From Pantoea sp. (lineage in GTDB: Bacteria; Pseudomonadota; Gammaproteobacteria; Enterobacterales; Enterobacteriaceae): a DNA stretch of 64,000 bases. Position 1 is the first letter of the stretch, and each line of letters starts with the position of its first letter. Of this stretch, positions 7,397 through 16,800 are shown one piece after another. A program made the translations under genes and the position numbers. The stretch covers positions 170,645 to 234,644 of the forward strand of contig NZ_JAPWKD010000031.1 in NCBI RefSeq assembly GCF_028283705.1. Reading direction: 5' to 3'. The notes under the pieces were generated by a model. The model saw only the letters and a list, made by a program, of their open reading frames with translations, was not told the origin of the DNA and did no database searches.

Positions 7397-8289
7397 CGGC
7401 TGATCTCGCCACCGTACCCCGTCACCGTCAATGACTCCGCAGTGATATCCACTATCGCAAAAGGTGCAGCATCAGGGCCATCCAGCATCCCCTTCAGGGT
7501 GATAAATTCCGTATTACCGCTACGGGCATAACCACCGCGATGATCATGTCCGGCGAAACACGCGCGCACGCCGTAATCACTGAACAACTGCGCCAGCTGG
7601 GTACCATTCCAAAGGATATGTTTCTTATGCGGTGCCAGAGGATAATGACCAAACACCACCACCTGCTCGCCACAGGCCTGCGCATCCTGCAATTGTTGTT
7701 CAAGCCACTGCCACTGCTGGCGGCCTACTGCGCCATTCCACGGCTGCGCCTGGGGTTGTTCACGCGCCATTAAATCGGCCAGCCATAATTCGGCCTGCTG
7801 GCGTTCCTCACCCAGGCAATAAAAGCTGATGTCATTACCGTCGTAAAACACAAAGCGCCAGCCCTGGAGACGGAAAGCGTAATAACTTTTCGGCAACGCC
7901 GCGGCGTCTTTGAGATGTCCGATGATGGTCTGGGCATCATGGTTACCTATTACCACCGCATGGGGGTGTTGCAGCGCCTGATAGAGCGGCAGCAACCTGG
8001 CATAGCTTTCCCAATGACGATCAACCAAATCGCCCAGCGTCACCACAAAATCCAGCGGCTGTTGGTTAAGTTGATCAATCACGCCTGGCAGTTTGTGCAA
8101 CGCGTGACGATAGTAAAGGTTATTTTCGCAGTCCGTATCCACGTCGGCATACTGCGGATCGGCAATCAAACCAAAACGCAACCGGGTGGGATCCAGCATA
8201 GCCGGACGTAAGGCGGGCAGTTGATAAAGCTGACTGACGTCACCCAATAATTCACGCTGCTGCTGCGTGAAGGGAACAGGAAATGCCAT
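7393..8289 (-). CDS. Metallophosphoesterase, ADPRibase-Mn / CDP-alcohol diphosphatase-like
   Basis: A calcineurin-like phosphoesterase of about 298 residues. In order it shows FGLIADPQYAD (metal ligand Asp with Gln in place of the common His), YYRHALHKL, TLGDLVDRH, VIGNHD, FGHYPL and FAGHDHRGGY. The D-x-Q-Y-A-D plus YYRH pattern matches Mn-dependent ADP-ribose/CDP-alcohol diphosphatases rather than cyclic-nucleotide enzymes. The ATG at 8289, 8 bp after GGAG, is preferred over the upstream GTG. It is the last gene of the Ugp-like importer operon, where UgpQ phosphodiesterase sits in E. coli. By inference it hydrolyses the imported phosphodiester or pyrophosphate compound in the cytoplasm. Confidence 0.85.
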   Translation of the reverse strand: MAFPVPFTQQQRELLGDVSQLYQLPALRPAMLDPTRLRFGLIADPQYADVDTDCENNLYYRHALHKLPGVIDQLNQQPLDFVVTLGDLVDRHWESYARLLPLYQALQHPHAVVIGNHDAQTIIGHLKDAAALPKSYYAFRLQGWRFVFYDGNDISFYCLGEERQQAELWLADLMAREQPQAQPWNGAVGRQQWQWLEQQLQDAQACGEQVVVFGHYPLAPHKKHILWNGTQLAQLFSDYGVRACFAGHDHRGGYARSGNTEFITLKGMLDGPDAAPFAIVDITAESLTVTGYGGEISR

Positions 8290-8301
8290 GGGTATCACTC
8301 C

Positions 8302-9096
8302 TTAACGAATACCGGCGCGCATAAAGGACTGGATAAACTGGCGCTGGAACACCAAAAAAAGGATCAGCAACGGTAAGGTGGTCATCAGCGTCGCGGCCCC
8401 AATCAGCGCCCATTGCACACCCTGTTCAGGCGCGGAAAATAGTTGCAGACCCACGGTTAATGGCCGCACATTGACGGAATCGGTAATGACCAGCGGCCAG
8501 AGGAAATCATTCCAGTGAAAGCTAATCGACACCAGCGCAAACGCGACATAAATCGGCTTCGCCAGCGGAATATAGATCTTGCGCAGGATATAGAAACGGC
8601 TGGCCCCTTCGATAATCGCTGCCTCTTCCAGCACCAGTGGAATACTTTTGAATGCCTGGCGCAGCAGGAAAATCGCAAACGCCGAAGCAAAATAGGGCAA
8701 CGCAATGCCCGTCAGCGTGTCGCGCAGGCCCAGCGCGCCGATGGTTTTGTAGTTATTCAGGATCAGCACATCCGGGCTTATCATCAGTTGCAGCAGGATC
8801 AGAGCAAACAGCACGCCGGAATATTTCAGGCGGAAGCGTACCAGCGCGTAAGCCGCCATTGTCGCCAGCACCAGCTGGCAAATCACAATCATCAGCACCA
8901 GCAGGATGGTGTTGAGAAAATAGCGACCAAAAGGCGCGGCATGCCAGGCATTGACGAAGTTTTGCAGCGTCAGCGGTGAAAACAGGTTGAAACTGCCCTG
9001 GTCGGACGCCGGATGGATTGCCACCCACAAGGCCACCAGAATCGGTAAAAACCACAGCAGCGCGGCCAGCCAAATCGCCAGGTTGAGTAATCTCAT
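8302..9096 (-). CDS. ABC importer inner-membrane permease (UgpE/MalG-like)
   Basis: A 264-residue permease with six hydrophobic helices. The cytoplasmic EAA loop LEEAAIIEGASRFYILRKIYIPLAKPI (about residues 160-186) docks the ATPase. It overlaps the partner permease gene by 4 bp (9093-9096) and lies 12 bp upstream of the phosphoesterase start. It resembles the second permease of carbohydrate-uptake type 1 (CUT1) importers such as UgpE and MalG. The substrate cannot be read from it. Confidence 0.88.
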   Translation of the reverse strand: MRLLNLAIWLAALLWFLPILVALWVAIHPASDQGSFNLFSPLTLQNFVNAWHAAPFGRYFLNTILLVLMIVICQLVLATMAAYALVRFRLKYSGVLFALILLQLMISPDVLILNNYKTIGALGLRDTLTGIALPYFASAFAIFLLRQAFKSIPLVLEEAAIIEGASRFYILRKIYIPLAKPIYVAFALVSISFHWNDFLWPLVITDSVNVRPLTVGLQLFSAPEQGVQWALIGAATLMTTLPLLILFLVFQRQFIQSFMRAGIR

Positions 9097-10004
9097 TGGT
9101 AATGCGCTCGCTTATCCAGCAGGTTGAATTTGATCAGCGCAATAGAGGCGAGGATCACCAGCAGTACCACCGTCATCGCGGCCGCCGCAGGCATGTCCCA
9201 GTAACTGAAAGCCGTACGGTAGATATAGAACAACAACAGGCTGCTGCTGTTATCGGGTCCGCCGTTGGTCATGGCGATCACCTGGTCCACAATGCGGAAG
9301 GCGTTCATTGATGCGTTGATCAACACAAACAAGGTGGTGGGCATCAGCAACGGCCACTGCACACGACGGAAAAAGTACCCGCGCGATGCGCCCTCAATTT
9401 CAGCGGCTTCACTCAGTCGCGGGTCGATTTGCTGCAATGCGGCGAGATAGAAAATCATAAAAAATCCGGCTTCGCGCCATACCGATACCGCCATCAGGCA
9501 ATACAGGGCGCTACCCGGCTCGCCCAGCCAGTTCACCGCAGGCAGGGAAAACACCGCCAGCAGCTTATTCAGCAATCCGAGCTGTGGCGTATAAAAGAAC
9601 AGCCATAAATTGGCGATGGCAATCATCGGCAACAGAGAAGGAATAAAGAAAGCGGCGCGCACCATGGCATTACCGCGCAGGTGGCGATTCACCGCCAGCG
9701 CCATCATCAGCGACAGCACCACCGCCAGCGGAATGGTGATCACCGCATATAACAGGTTATTGAGCAGCGACTGGATAAACACATCGTCATCCAGCAGCGC
9801 GACATAATTGTCCAGCCCGACAAAGCGAGCTGGATGGCCATTACGCGCGGCACTGAACACGCTCTCCCACACCGTAGCCAGCGCTGGATAATGGGTAAAC
9901 AACAGCAAAAAACCCAGCGCAGGTAATATCAGCAGGTAGCCATATAGCTGCAACGACCAGAATCTGGGGCGAGTAGCCGGTGCCATGGTGAGTAACGTGC
10001 TCAT
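9093..10004 (-). CDS. ABC importer inner-membrane permease (UgpA/MalF-like)
   Basis: A 303-residue permease with about six membrane helices. Its EAA loop reads LSEAAEIEGASRGYFFRRVQWPLLMPT (about residues 208-234). The segment MTNGGPDNSSSLLLFYIYRTAF matches the conserved UgpA/MalF periplasmic-end motif. It follows the binding-protein gene by 10 bp and is coupled to the next permease by a 4-bp overlap. The ribosome site is weak, so its translation may depend on coupling. Confidence 0.88.
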   Translation of the reverse strand: MSTLLTMAPATRPRFWSLQLYGYLLILPALGFLLLFTHYPALATVWESVFSAARNGHPARFVGLDNYVALLDDDVFIQSLLNNLLYAVITIPLAVVLSLMMALAVNRHLRGNAMVRAAFFIPSLLPMIAIANLWLFFYTPQLGLLNKLLAVFSLPAVNWLGEPGSALYCLMAVSVWREAGFFMIFYLAALQQIDPRLSEAAEIEGASRGYFFRRVQWPLLMPTTLFVLINASMNAFRIVDQVIAMTNGGPDNSSSLLLFYIYRTAFSYWDMPAAAAMTVVLLVILASIALIKFNLLDKRAHYQ

Positions 10005-10014
10005 AATAGGGCGC

Positions 10015-11292
10015 TTACTGGTACGATTTTAACAGACGGTCGGCCTGCTTCTGCGCCGACTCCAGCGCCTCTGCCGGGGTCTTCGCCTGGGTCACAGCCG
10101 CTTCGATCGCATGGTTGAGCGCTTCCTGAATCTGCACGCTGTTGTAGGTTGACAACTCAGGCTGGGCATACTTCAGCTGCTCACGCGCCACCAGCGCCTG
10201 CGGAACGTCCTTCACATAATCCTTCATCACCGTGGTGTCCCAGGCGGCTGGCGAGGTGGCTACGTAACCGGTCGCAATACTCCAGCGCGCGGCCTGCTCA
10301 GGAGCAGAAACCCAGCGAATAAATTCCATGGCAGCTTTCTGCTGTTCCGGGGAGGCATTTTTGAACACATAAAGGTTGCCACCACCCGTTGGGCTACCGC
10401 GCTGAGTTTTCTCCGGCAGCATCGCGACACCGAATGGGAATTTGGCGTTTTCACGCACCCCGGTCAGGTTGCCGGTGGTGGTGACCATCATGGCGGTTTT
10501 GCCACTGATAAAGTCCTGTGGGGTGGTGCCCCAGGCAATAGCGCCCTTCGGTGATACGCCTTCTTTCTGGCCGAGGTCGGTCAGCCATTGCAGCGTTTCG
10601 ATATTGCCCGGTGTATTGAAGTTCACCGCCGTGCCTTTTCCGTTATCCAGACGGCCACCGTTGGTGGCTGACAGTCCCTGGAAGTTCCAGTAACCGTTTG
10701 GCGTAGATGGGATCTCGATCCCCCACTGGCTGACACCGTTATTATCTTTGATCACCAGCTTCTTACCAAAATCGACTACCTGCTGCCAGGTCGCAGGAGG
10801 CGTGTTGCCATCCAGACCGGCTTTTTCGAATGCCTGCTTGTTCCAGTACATCACCACCGTGGAGCGCTGGAATGGGATACCCCAGACCTTACCATCAATG
10901 TGGCGCAGGAAGGCCGGGTAGAAACCGTCGATCCATTTTTTCCCTTCTGCATCATTCGCCAGATCGCTGGCAGCCACAATGGCACCGGCATCTATCAGCG
11001 AATAGGCTTCGATATCACCAATCACCGCCATCTGCGGTGCATTGCCACCGCGAAACGCCGTCAGCGCTTTGGTCACCGTCGTGGCATAGTCACCGGTATA
11101 AACCGGCTGAATACTGATTTCCGGATGAATTTTTTCAAAGTCGGCCACCAGCGTATCCACGGTATGGCTGACCTTGCCACCGACCGCAATCGGGTAATAC
11201 ATCTGCAGTTTGACCGCGTCAGCGGCAAAGGCAGTGGAAGCCGTACACAGCAATAATGCAGAAGCCAGGCGTAAAGGACGGATAGCAGACAT
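10015..11292 (-). CDS. Periplasmic solute-binding protein (UgpB-like)
   Basis: A 425-residue extracellular binding protein. The signal peptide (MSAIRPLRLASALLLCTAST, cleaved after AFA) leads into a mature chain LQMYYPIAVGG, with HTVDTLVADFEKIHPEISI close behind. TALTAFRGGNAPQMAVIGD and FNTPGNIETLQWL fit glycerol-3-phosphate/sugar binding proteins of the CUT1 class. CAGGGA precedes the start. As the second gene of the five-gene operon it sets the substrate range. The final phosphoesterase gene suggests a glycerophosphodiester or nucleotide-diphosphate alcohol, by inference only. Confidence 0.87.
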   Translation of the reverse strand: MSAIRPLRLASALLLCTASTAFAADAVKLQMYYPIAVGGKVSHTVDTLVADFEKIHPEISIQPVYTGDYATTVTKALTAFRGGNAPQMAVIGDIEAYSLIDAGAIVAASDLANDAEGKKWIDGFYPAFLRHIDGKVWGIPFQRSTVVMYWNKQAFEKAGLDGNTPPATWQQVVDFGKKLVIKDNNGVSQWGIEIPSTPNGYWNFQGLSATNGGRLDNGKGTAVNFNTPGNIETLQWLTDLGQKEGVSPKGAIAWGTTPQDFISGKTAMMVTTTGNLTGVRENAKFPFGVAMLPEKTQRGSPTGGGNLYVFKNASPEQQKAAMEFIRWVSAPEQAARWSIATGYVATSPAAWDTTVMKDYVKDVPQALVAREQLKYAQPELSTYNSVQIQEALNHAIEAAVTQAKTPAEALESAQKQADRLLKSYQ

Positions 11293-11319
11293 GATTATTC
11301 CCTGATCAAAAGATGAAGA

Positions 11320-12420
11320 TTAAACAGCGTATTTTTTTCCGGATGCGAAAAGTTGTTGTTCAGCCGATGGGCAGCGCTTCCCCGTGGTGGTGGAAAACAG
11401 GTATTGCTTCGAGGCTGACCATTGCAGCCCGACCCGGCTACCTTCGTCGAAGCGTTTCATACCCGGCACTTTAACGGTTAACGGCTCATTGATATCCGGC
11501 AGCGCACACACCAACAGGGTATCCGCCCCCATATATTCGTAACTGATTACCCGGGCGGTGAGCGCAGCATGCGCGATGTCGATAAGTTGAATGTCCTCAG
11601 CACGGATGCCAAGACTCAGGGCCGGTTCATCATCATCCAGCACCGGCCAGTTCATCTGGGATAAGTAATGGCTACAGCCCCGCCGCTGCAGCGGCAAAAT
11701 GTTCATCGGCGGCGCACCAATAAATTGCGCTGCGAAGACACTGGCGGGGTTGTTGTAGAGATCATCGGGCGTGGCGTGCTGCTCAATACAGCCGTCGTTG
11801 AGCAGAATGATGCTGTCGGCCATGCTCATGGCTTCGGTCTGATCGTGCGTCACATACAGCATTGTCAGACCCAGCTTCTTCTGGAGTGCACGGATTTCCC
11901 GGCGCATGCTCTGGCGCAGTTTGGCGTCAAGGTTGGAAAGCGGTTCATCCATCAGACACAAGCTATGATTGGCAATCACCGCCCTGCCCAGCGCCACGCG
12001 CTGTTGCTGCCCGCCGGAAAGCTGTGATGGTTGGCGATCCAACAGTTTGTCCAGTTCCATCAGCTTACTGACTTCCGCCAGTCGCGAGGCAAACGTCTGT
12101 TTATCTTCGCCGCGCGCTTTCAGGCCAAACAGCAGGTTTTCCCGCACGCTGAGATGCGGAAACAAAGCGTAGGACTGGAATACCATGGATAGCTTGCGCT
12201 GTGAGGGTGGCAAATGAGTAATCAGGGTATTGCGGCAATGTATTTCGCCATGATCGGCGTTTTCCAGACCTGCGATGGTCCGCAACAACGTCGATTTGCC
12301 ACAACCAGATGGCCCAAGTAACGCAACAAAAGTCCCTTCCTCAGCCGTAAAACTGATGTCATTCAGGGCAACTTTTTCGCCCCAGGCTTTGGTGATGTGA
12401 TGAAGAGAAAGGTAGCTCAT
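11320..12420 (-). CDS. ABC importer ATPase (UgpC/MalK-like)
   Basis: A 366-residue ATP-binding subunit. Walker A GPSGCGKST lies at about residues 36-44, the Q-loop at MVFQSYALFPH, the signature LSGGQQQRVALGRA at about residues 134-147 and Walker B LCLMDEPLSNLD just after, followed by the switch His in YVTHDQTEAM. A C-terminal TOBE region follows from about residue 235, as in MalK and UgpC. It is the first gene of the operon: ATPase, binding protein, two permeases, phosphoesterase. AGAGGG precedes the start. Confidence 0.92.
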   Translation of the reverse strand: MSYLSLHHITKAWGEKVALNDISFTAEEGTFVALLGPSGCGKSTLLRTIAGLENADHGEIHCRNTLITHLPPSQRKLSMVFQSYALFPHLSVRENLLFGLKARGEDKQTFASRLAEVSKLMELDKLLDRQPSQLSGGQQQRVALGRAVIANHSLCLMDEPLSNLDAKLRQSMRREIRALQKKLGLTMLYVTHDQTEAMSMADSIILLNDGCIEQHATPDDLYNNPASVFAAQFIGAPPMNILPLQRRGCSHYLSQMNWPVLDDDEPALSLGIRAEDIQLIDIAHAALTARVISYEYMGADTLLVCALPDINEPLTVKVPGMKRFDEGSRVGLQWSASKQYLFSTTTGKRCPSAEQQLFASGKKYAV

Positions 12421-12774
12421 GCGCCCTCTGGCCCGGAATCAGAATGGCGGTAAGTTAGCTGGGGATAATGAAGGAATTATTTAAGTTGAATGACGTTTAA
12501 GTGATGCAGTACCAAACAGCCCCTTTCTGGTAATACAAATTAATTGTCTGATTGAACGCTTCAACCATCATAAATTTTGACTCATATAAATTTCGTATAA
12601 CAATAGTGTGAAAAATGCGTTTCACCGAAAAACGGGATCCCACGCTTTTCATGATGTTAGTTAATCATGTAACAAAACGTAATAAGCATTCAATCACAAA
12701 ACATACAAAATAATTACACATTTCCGGATACCTAAGTCATCCTACCACTTCCCCATACCTCAGAGATAATAACA
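12421..12774. promoter_or_regulatory. Divergent intergenic region (importer operon / small Cys protein)
   Basis: 354 bp of AT-rich DNA holding the promoters for the leftward importer operon and the rightward small gene at 12775. A Pho box (two CTGTCAT-type direct repeats), which would be expected for a phosphate-scavenging ugp operon, is not evident. No other clear motif was seen. Confidence 0.4.
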
Positions 12775-13035
12775 ATGAAAAATACATACTACATCAGCAT
12801 ATCTAAAACTCATGATAACCATATTCTCCATAACGCTACCTGCCGTATTTATAGCGAAAATAAAGAGGATATGATTCTGATTGGACGTTATGAACAGCTC
12901 GTTATTGCGTTAGGTATTTCGAGGAATAATTTCAGAAAAGTTATCCCCTGTGTACAATGTATTTTAAAACGGCGTCACTACAATATTTCCAGCCCCAGGA
13001 TTACGCCAGTACCGGTCAGACATTTCCCGGAGTAG
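12775..13035 (+). CDS. Small hypothetical protein with H-x3-C ... C-x2-C
   Basis: An 86-residue protein starting MKNTYYISISKTHDNHILHN. It carries HNATC at about residues 19-23 and CVQC at about residues 60-63, a spacing that could bind zinc. The pattern of a short Tyr-rich strand, then H-x3-C, a G-R-Y segment and a C-x2-C end recalls a common family of tiny cytoplasmic proteins (the HEVH-C ... G-C-x-x-C type). I cannot name it. Isoleucine- and asparagine-rich codon use differs from the importer genes, suggesting transfer. A palindromic terminator follows. Confidence 0.55.
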   Translation: MKNTYYISISKTHDNHILHNATCRIYSENKEDMILIGRYEQLVIALGISRNNFRKVIPCVQCILKRRHYNISSPRITPVPVRHFPE

Positions 13036-13046
13036 AACGTTAAAAT

Positions 13047-13077
13047 ATGAACGCCCTGCCAGAGACAGGGCGTTCAT
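13047..13077. terminator. Inverted repeat between convergent genes, likely bidirectional terminator
   Basis: Perfect 12-bp arms (ATGAACGCCCTG and CAGGGCGTTCAT) with a 7-nt loop, between the small Cys protein and the convergent membrane protein gene. There is no long T run, so intrinsic termination would be modest. Confidence 0.6.
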
Positions 13078-13082
13078 CATTA

Positions 13083-13526
13083 TCACCGGCACTCACGCCA
13101 AAAGGCGTAACTGCTGGCCATAATGGTCAGGATATAAGCCAGTGCATTAATCAGCCAGTGTGGGGTGACAATTCTTCCCACCAGGCTGAAAAACCCCTCT
13201 GCATACAGCGGCATATCACCTGTTTTCGCAGCAATAAAATAAAGTACTCCCAGAATCACCAATTTGGCGATTAACCACGCCATCACGGGGATGACAAGGA
13301 TAACGCCTTTATTGCTGCTTACCCGTTCACTTAATATCACATAGCACACCAACGGCATCAGCGCTGGAATGACGGCAATCATACTATTCGCCAGCAGTTG
13401 CAGCATTGGAACGCCGAACTGCTGGTGAACCTGCCACCATTGAGCGAAGTCGGAAGGCAGCGTGCAATACAACAGCAAAAAGCAAACGGTCCCCCATATC
13501 AGAGCGGGCATAAACGTTTTGTCCAT
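13083..13526 (-). CDS. Small four-helix membrane protein, unknown function
   Basis: A protein of about 147 residues with four hydrophobic segments (roughly residues 5-22, 38-62, 70-95 and 118-140) and the soluble ends expected of an inner-membrane protein. The ATG at 13526 with AAGGAAG is preferred over the upstream start that would add 17 polar residues. It lies 290 bp downstream of the giant 2362-residue gene and on the same strand. It might be co-expressed and, if the giant protein is a toxin, might be its immunity partner. That is speculation from position only; no family was recognised. Confidence 0.6.
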   Translation of the reverse strand: MDKTFMPALIWGTVCFLLLYCTLPSDFAQWWQVHQQFGVPMLQLLANSMIAVIPALMPLVCYVILSERVSSNKGVILVIPVMAWLIAKLVILGVLYFIAAKTGDMPLYAEGFFSLVGRIVTPHWLINALAYILTIMASSYAFWRECR

Positions 13527-13813
13527 AATCACTTCCTTTGTGTTATCACTGCTTTTACCGGCAGCACCTTCCTCCATGCAACATTGTGCGACAACCTGAA
13601 ATCCGCGCGCCGCCGGAAGTCACTGGCACCGCGACTTCGTTTCCAGAATGGCTCCCGCCGCCTTGTCCAGGTCGAATAAAACCAGAAAGCTTACTCTCGC
13701 GAGACTGGTTTCACCTGACAAGGCAGGCTGAACAATCTCAGATGACGAGGCCGGGAACCGCTTGCCAGTGTACGCTATTTTGCTTTCCGCAGACCATATG
13801 ACTTATCTTGCGT

Positions 13814-16800
13814 CTACCACATCCTTCGTTCTCCAGACATTCCCATAAAGGGAATCATGTCGTCATTTTTCGGCTGCGTTACTGGCTTGCTGGCAGGTAT
13901 CTCTCCCGGCTGCGTAGTTGGATTGGCGGCTGGCTTCTCTTCCGGCTTCGCAGCTGGCTTGCGGGCACGTATCCCCCTCAACTGCGTAGTTGGATCGGCG
14001 GTAAGCATCTCTCTCAACCGCGCACCGGGCTTAGCGGCAAGCATCTCTCTCAACTTTATGAGCCCAGGCTTACTCAGTTTAATATCTCTCGAGTCGAGAA
14101 TGTTTTCAGTGCCTCGTAGTACCGCAAGATTCTTTGCAAGCCCGGTATCACCAAACCGTTTAAGATGATCATCAACGTCAATACCATGGCTCTTCAAACG
14201 GTTAATTAAACGTGGAGGAAGTGCTCTGACCTCATCCCCGGCCATTGAACTTTCCATTTCCCGCATAAAGGCAGTGGTTTGTTCCGGAGTACTGTCTGTG
14301 CCTAGCTCATTTTCAGCTTTTAATGTCCAATATAGCCAGTCCAGTTCGGCTTTGGTCACGGTCCTCCATTTTAACTCTTCCAGAAACTTGTTGTTATCAT
14401 CAATTTCCGGACTGGCAAGTACAAACTTCCTTATATCTTCAGGCAGGTCAACTTCGCCATTTCCAACTATTGACATCCTGCTATCATTTAGCCTCTTCAT
14501 CATGTCAGGAGTCTCAGCCCTTCTTTTTTGAGCAAAAACCATGTCCTCTATTTCTTTGAGGTGACTTTTATTTATATCAATTTCTGCCTTGTTAAGGTGA
14601 TTTTCATCACCTCTTATTCTGGCATTTTCTTTCGCAATCTCTGAGTTACCCTTCTCCTGCAGATATTTATCAATACTCACCCCACGCGCTCTTAAATATT
14701 GAATTAAAGCAGGGGGAAGAGTAACGTTTTCCCCCGGTGCAGTCTCGCTTTCCATTTTGCGTACAAATGCAGCGAGTTCTTCATACGTACTTTCGGGAGA
14801 TAACTCAACTTCAGCTTCTAACATCCAGCGCAGCGATTTCAATTGTGCATCGCTGAGATTTTTATGTCTGAGATGTTCCAGAAAGAGTTCACCATCACTG
14901 GTTGCCTGACCTTGTTTAATAAAGTCAGTAATATCATGTGGCAGGCGATAGCCAACACCTGGCGTTTTATTAAGAGACTTCATTCTCTCAATCATTATAC
15001 TGATTTTATAGTCCCTGATTTTTTTCTCAATTTTTGTTCTAAGTAACAAGGCCCCGCTCGCATCAATATCAACCTTTTCAACATTAAGTTCGCCTGTCGC
15101 GTTCATTGCCGCCTCTTTTGAAGACGATGTACCATAACGATGAGCAATAGCGTCAATATTTATGCCATTATTCCTCAGTGACGTAATTGTCGCCGGAGTT
15201 AATCGACCTGGGGTGCCACTGTTTATCAGTGACTCAACCTCATCTTTAGGTGCCTGCACGTTTTTCTCAAGGAGTTTAAGACGAGCCATCACCGCCAGAT
15301 CACTGAATTGATGTTTATCCAGGGTACGATCGGATAACAATAAATGTCGATCTAGCTGTGGAAGTCCTTTTTGACTTACTGCCTTACGGGCAGGTCCTTC
15401 GTCGCCATGAGTACGGATATAATCCTTAACCTTTATTCCCTGTTTCTCAAGTATTTGCTGTAACTCATCTGGTATGGTGGTTTTTTCATCGCCACTCAAG
15501 GACCATCTTATTTCATCAAGTAATTTTAGAGCGCCGTTAATATCTGAAGGTTGCAGCTTTTTCGCTTCCGCTATGAATTTTAATCTTTTTAGCTCAGTGT
15601 GATTTAACCGTGCACGCTCAGATTTCTGCGCGTATCGGGTTTGCGGATTATTATCATCATCGACAGCATTTCCTGACAGGTAATCATCTATATCAATCCC
15701 CGCATCGCGAAAGTCTTTTAATAAACTGTATGGAATCTGGATGGTTTGATCACCCGTTACTTTACTCTCCAGCTCCCCCAGTTTATCGATCATTCTCTCA
15801 AGGCGCTCAGACTGGGACCATTTCTTATGCGATTTCGAGGCTTCCCCCCAGAGTTCATTCACGCCGTGCTGATCATATACTACCTGGCTATAATCCGTAA
15901 CGCCGTTAACGGTCGCTTTTTCAATGGAAGCAGGGCTACCATGCTTATCCAGTATTTTCTTATAATCTATTCCTGATTTTTCCAGCCTTTCCAGGGTTTC
16001 TTTCGATAGCTTAGTATATCTAAGTTCGTCAAATCCCTTATTAAGATCAGCTAAGGTCTGGGTCCATAGTGTTTCAGTTTTTGATCTATCCGCGCCGACA
16101 CCGGAAGATGAAGTCAGCGCGTCCTCTGAGGGTGCAGATGTTTGCTCAGCATTTGAAAAGAGGGTGTCGGGTCTCGTCGTATCCTCTATGGCCAACCCCA
16201 TCCAGTCATATGCCTTATCAAGGCCTTTATTGAATATCTTACCCGCATCCCCAGACATCATTGTTGATTTTTGATACCACACCAGACCGCTTTTTGCCGT
16301 TTTATTAACACCCTTTGGCAAGTTATCCATCGTCTTCCCGGTAATTTCGTCGGCAACCCCCCCCGATAGGACATCTCTGATGGTTTGGTTGCGGATATTC
16401 CGCAACCGGGTCGTTTCATCAGCTGGGGTGATAACGTATTTTACAATTCCCTTTCCTGTGGTTATGAGTGCACCAACAAGCACTCCCATCGGCGTAGATT
16501 CAGGAAAACCCGCCATACCCAGCGCCATACTCAGATGCCCTGCCATATCATCAATCGCTTTATATGTGATATCGAGCATTTCCTTCTTTGGATCCGCCAC
16601 CACTCGTTTGAACTCCCTATCCTGAGTAGTAAGATACCTGTCTGCCAGTTTTGTGTCGTAATGACTGGAAGGGTCCATGATGACTTTTTGGGTTCTCTGA
16701 GCTGAGGCTTTTTCCCTGTCACCCAAAACCAGACGCCGGGAAATAAATTGCTGAGTCTCTTCATCAGGTTTAAATGCGTAGCGGGTATCACCATCCTTAA

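Noticed and set aside
12421..12774. Pho box expected for a ugp-like operon
   Set aside because: No pair of CTGTCAT-like direct repeats at 11-bp spacing could be found on either strand.
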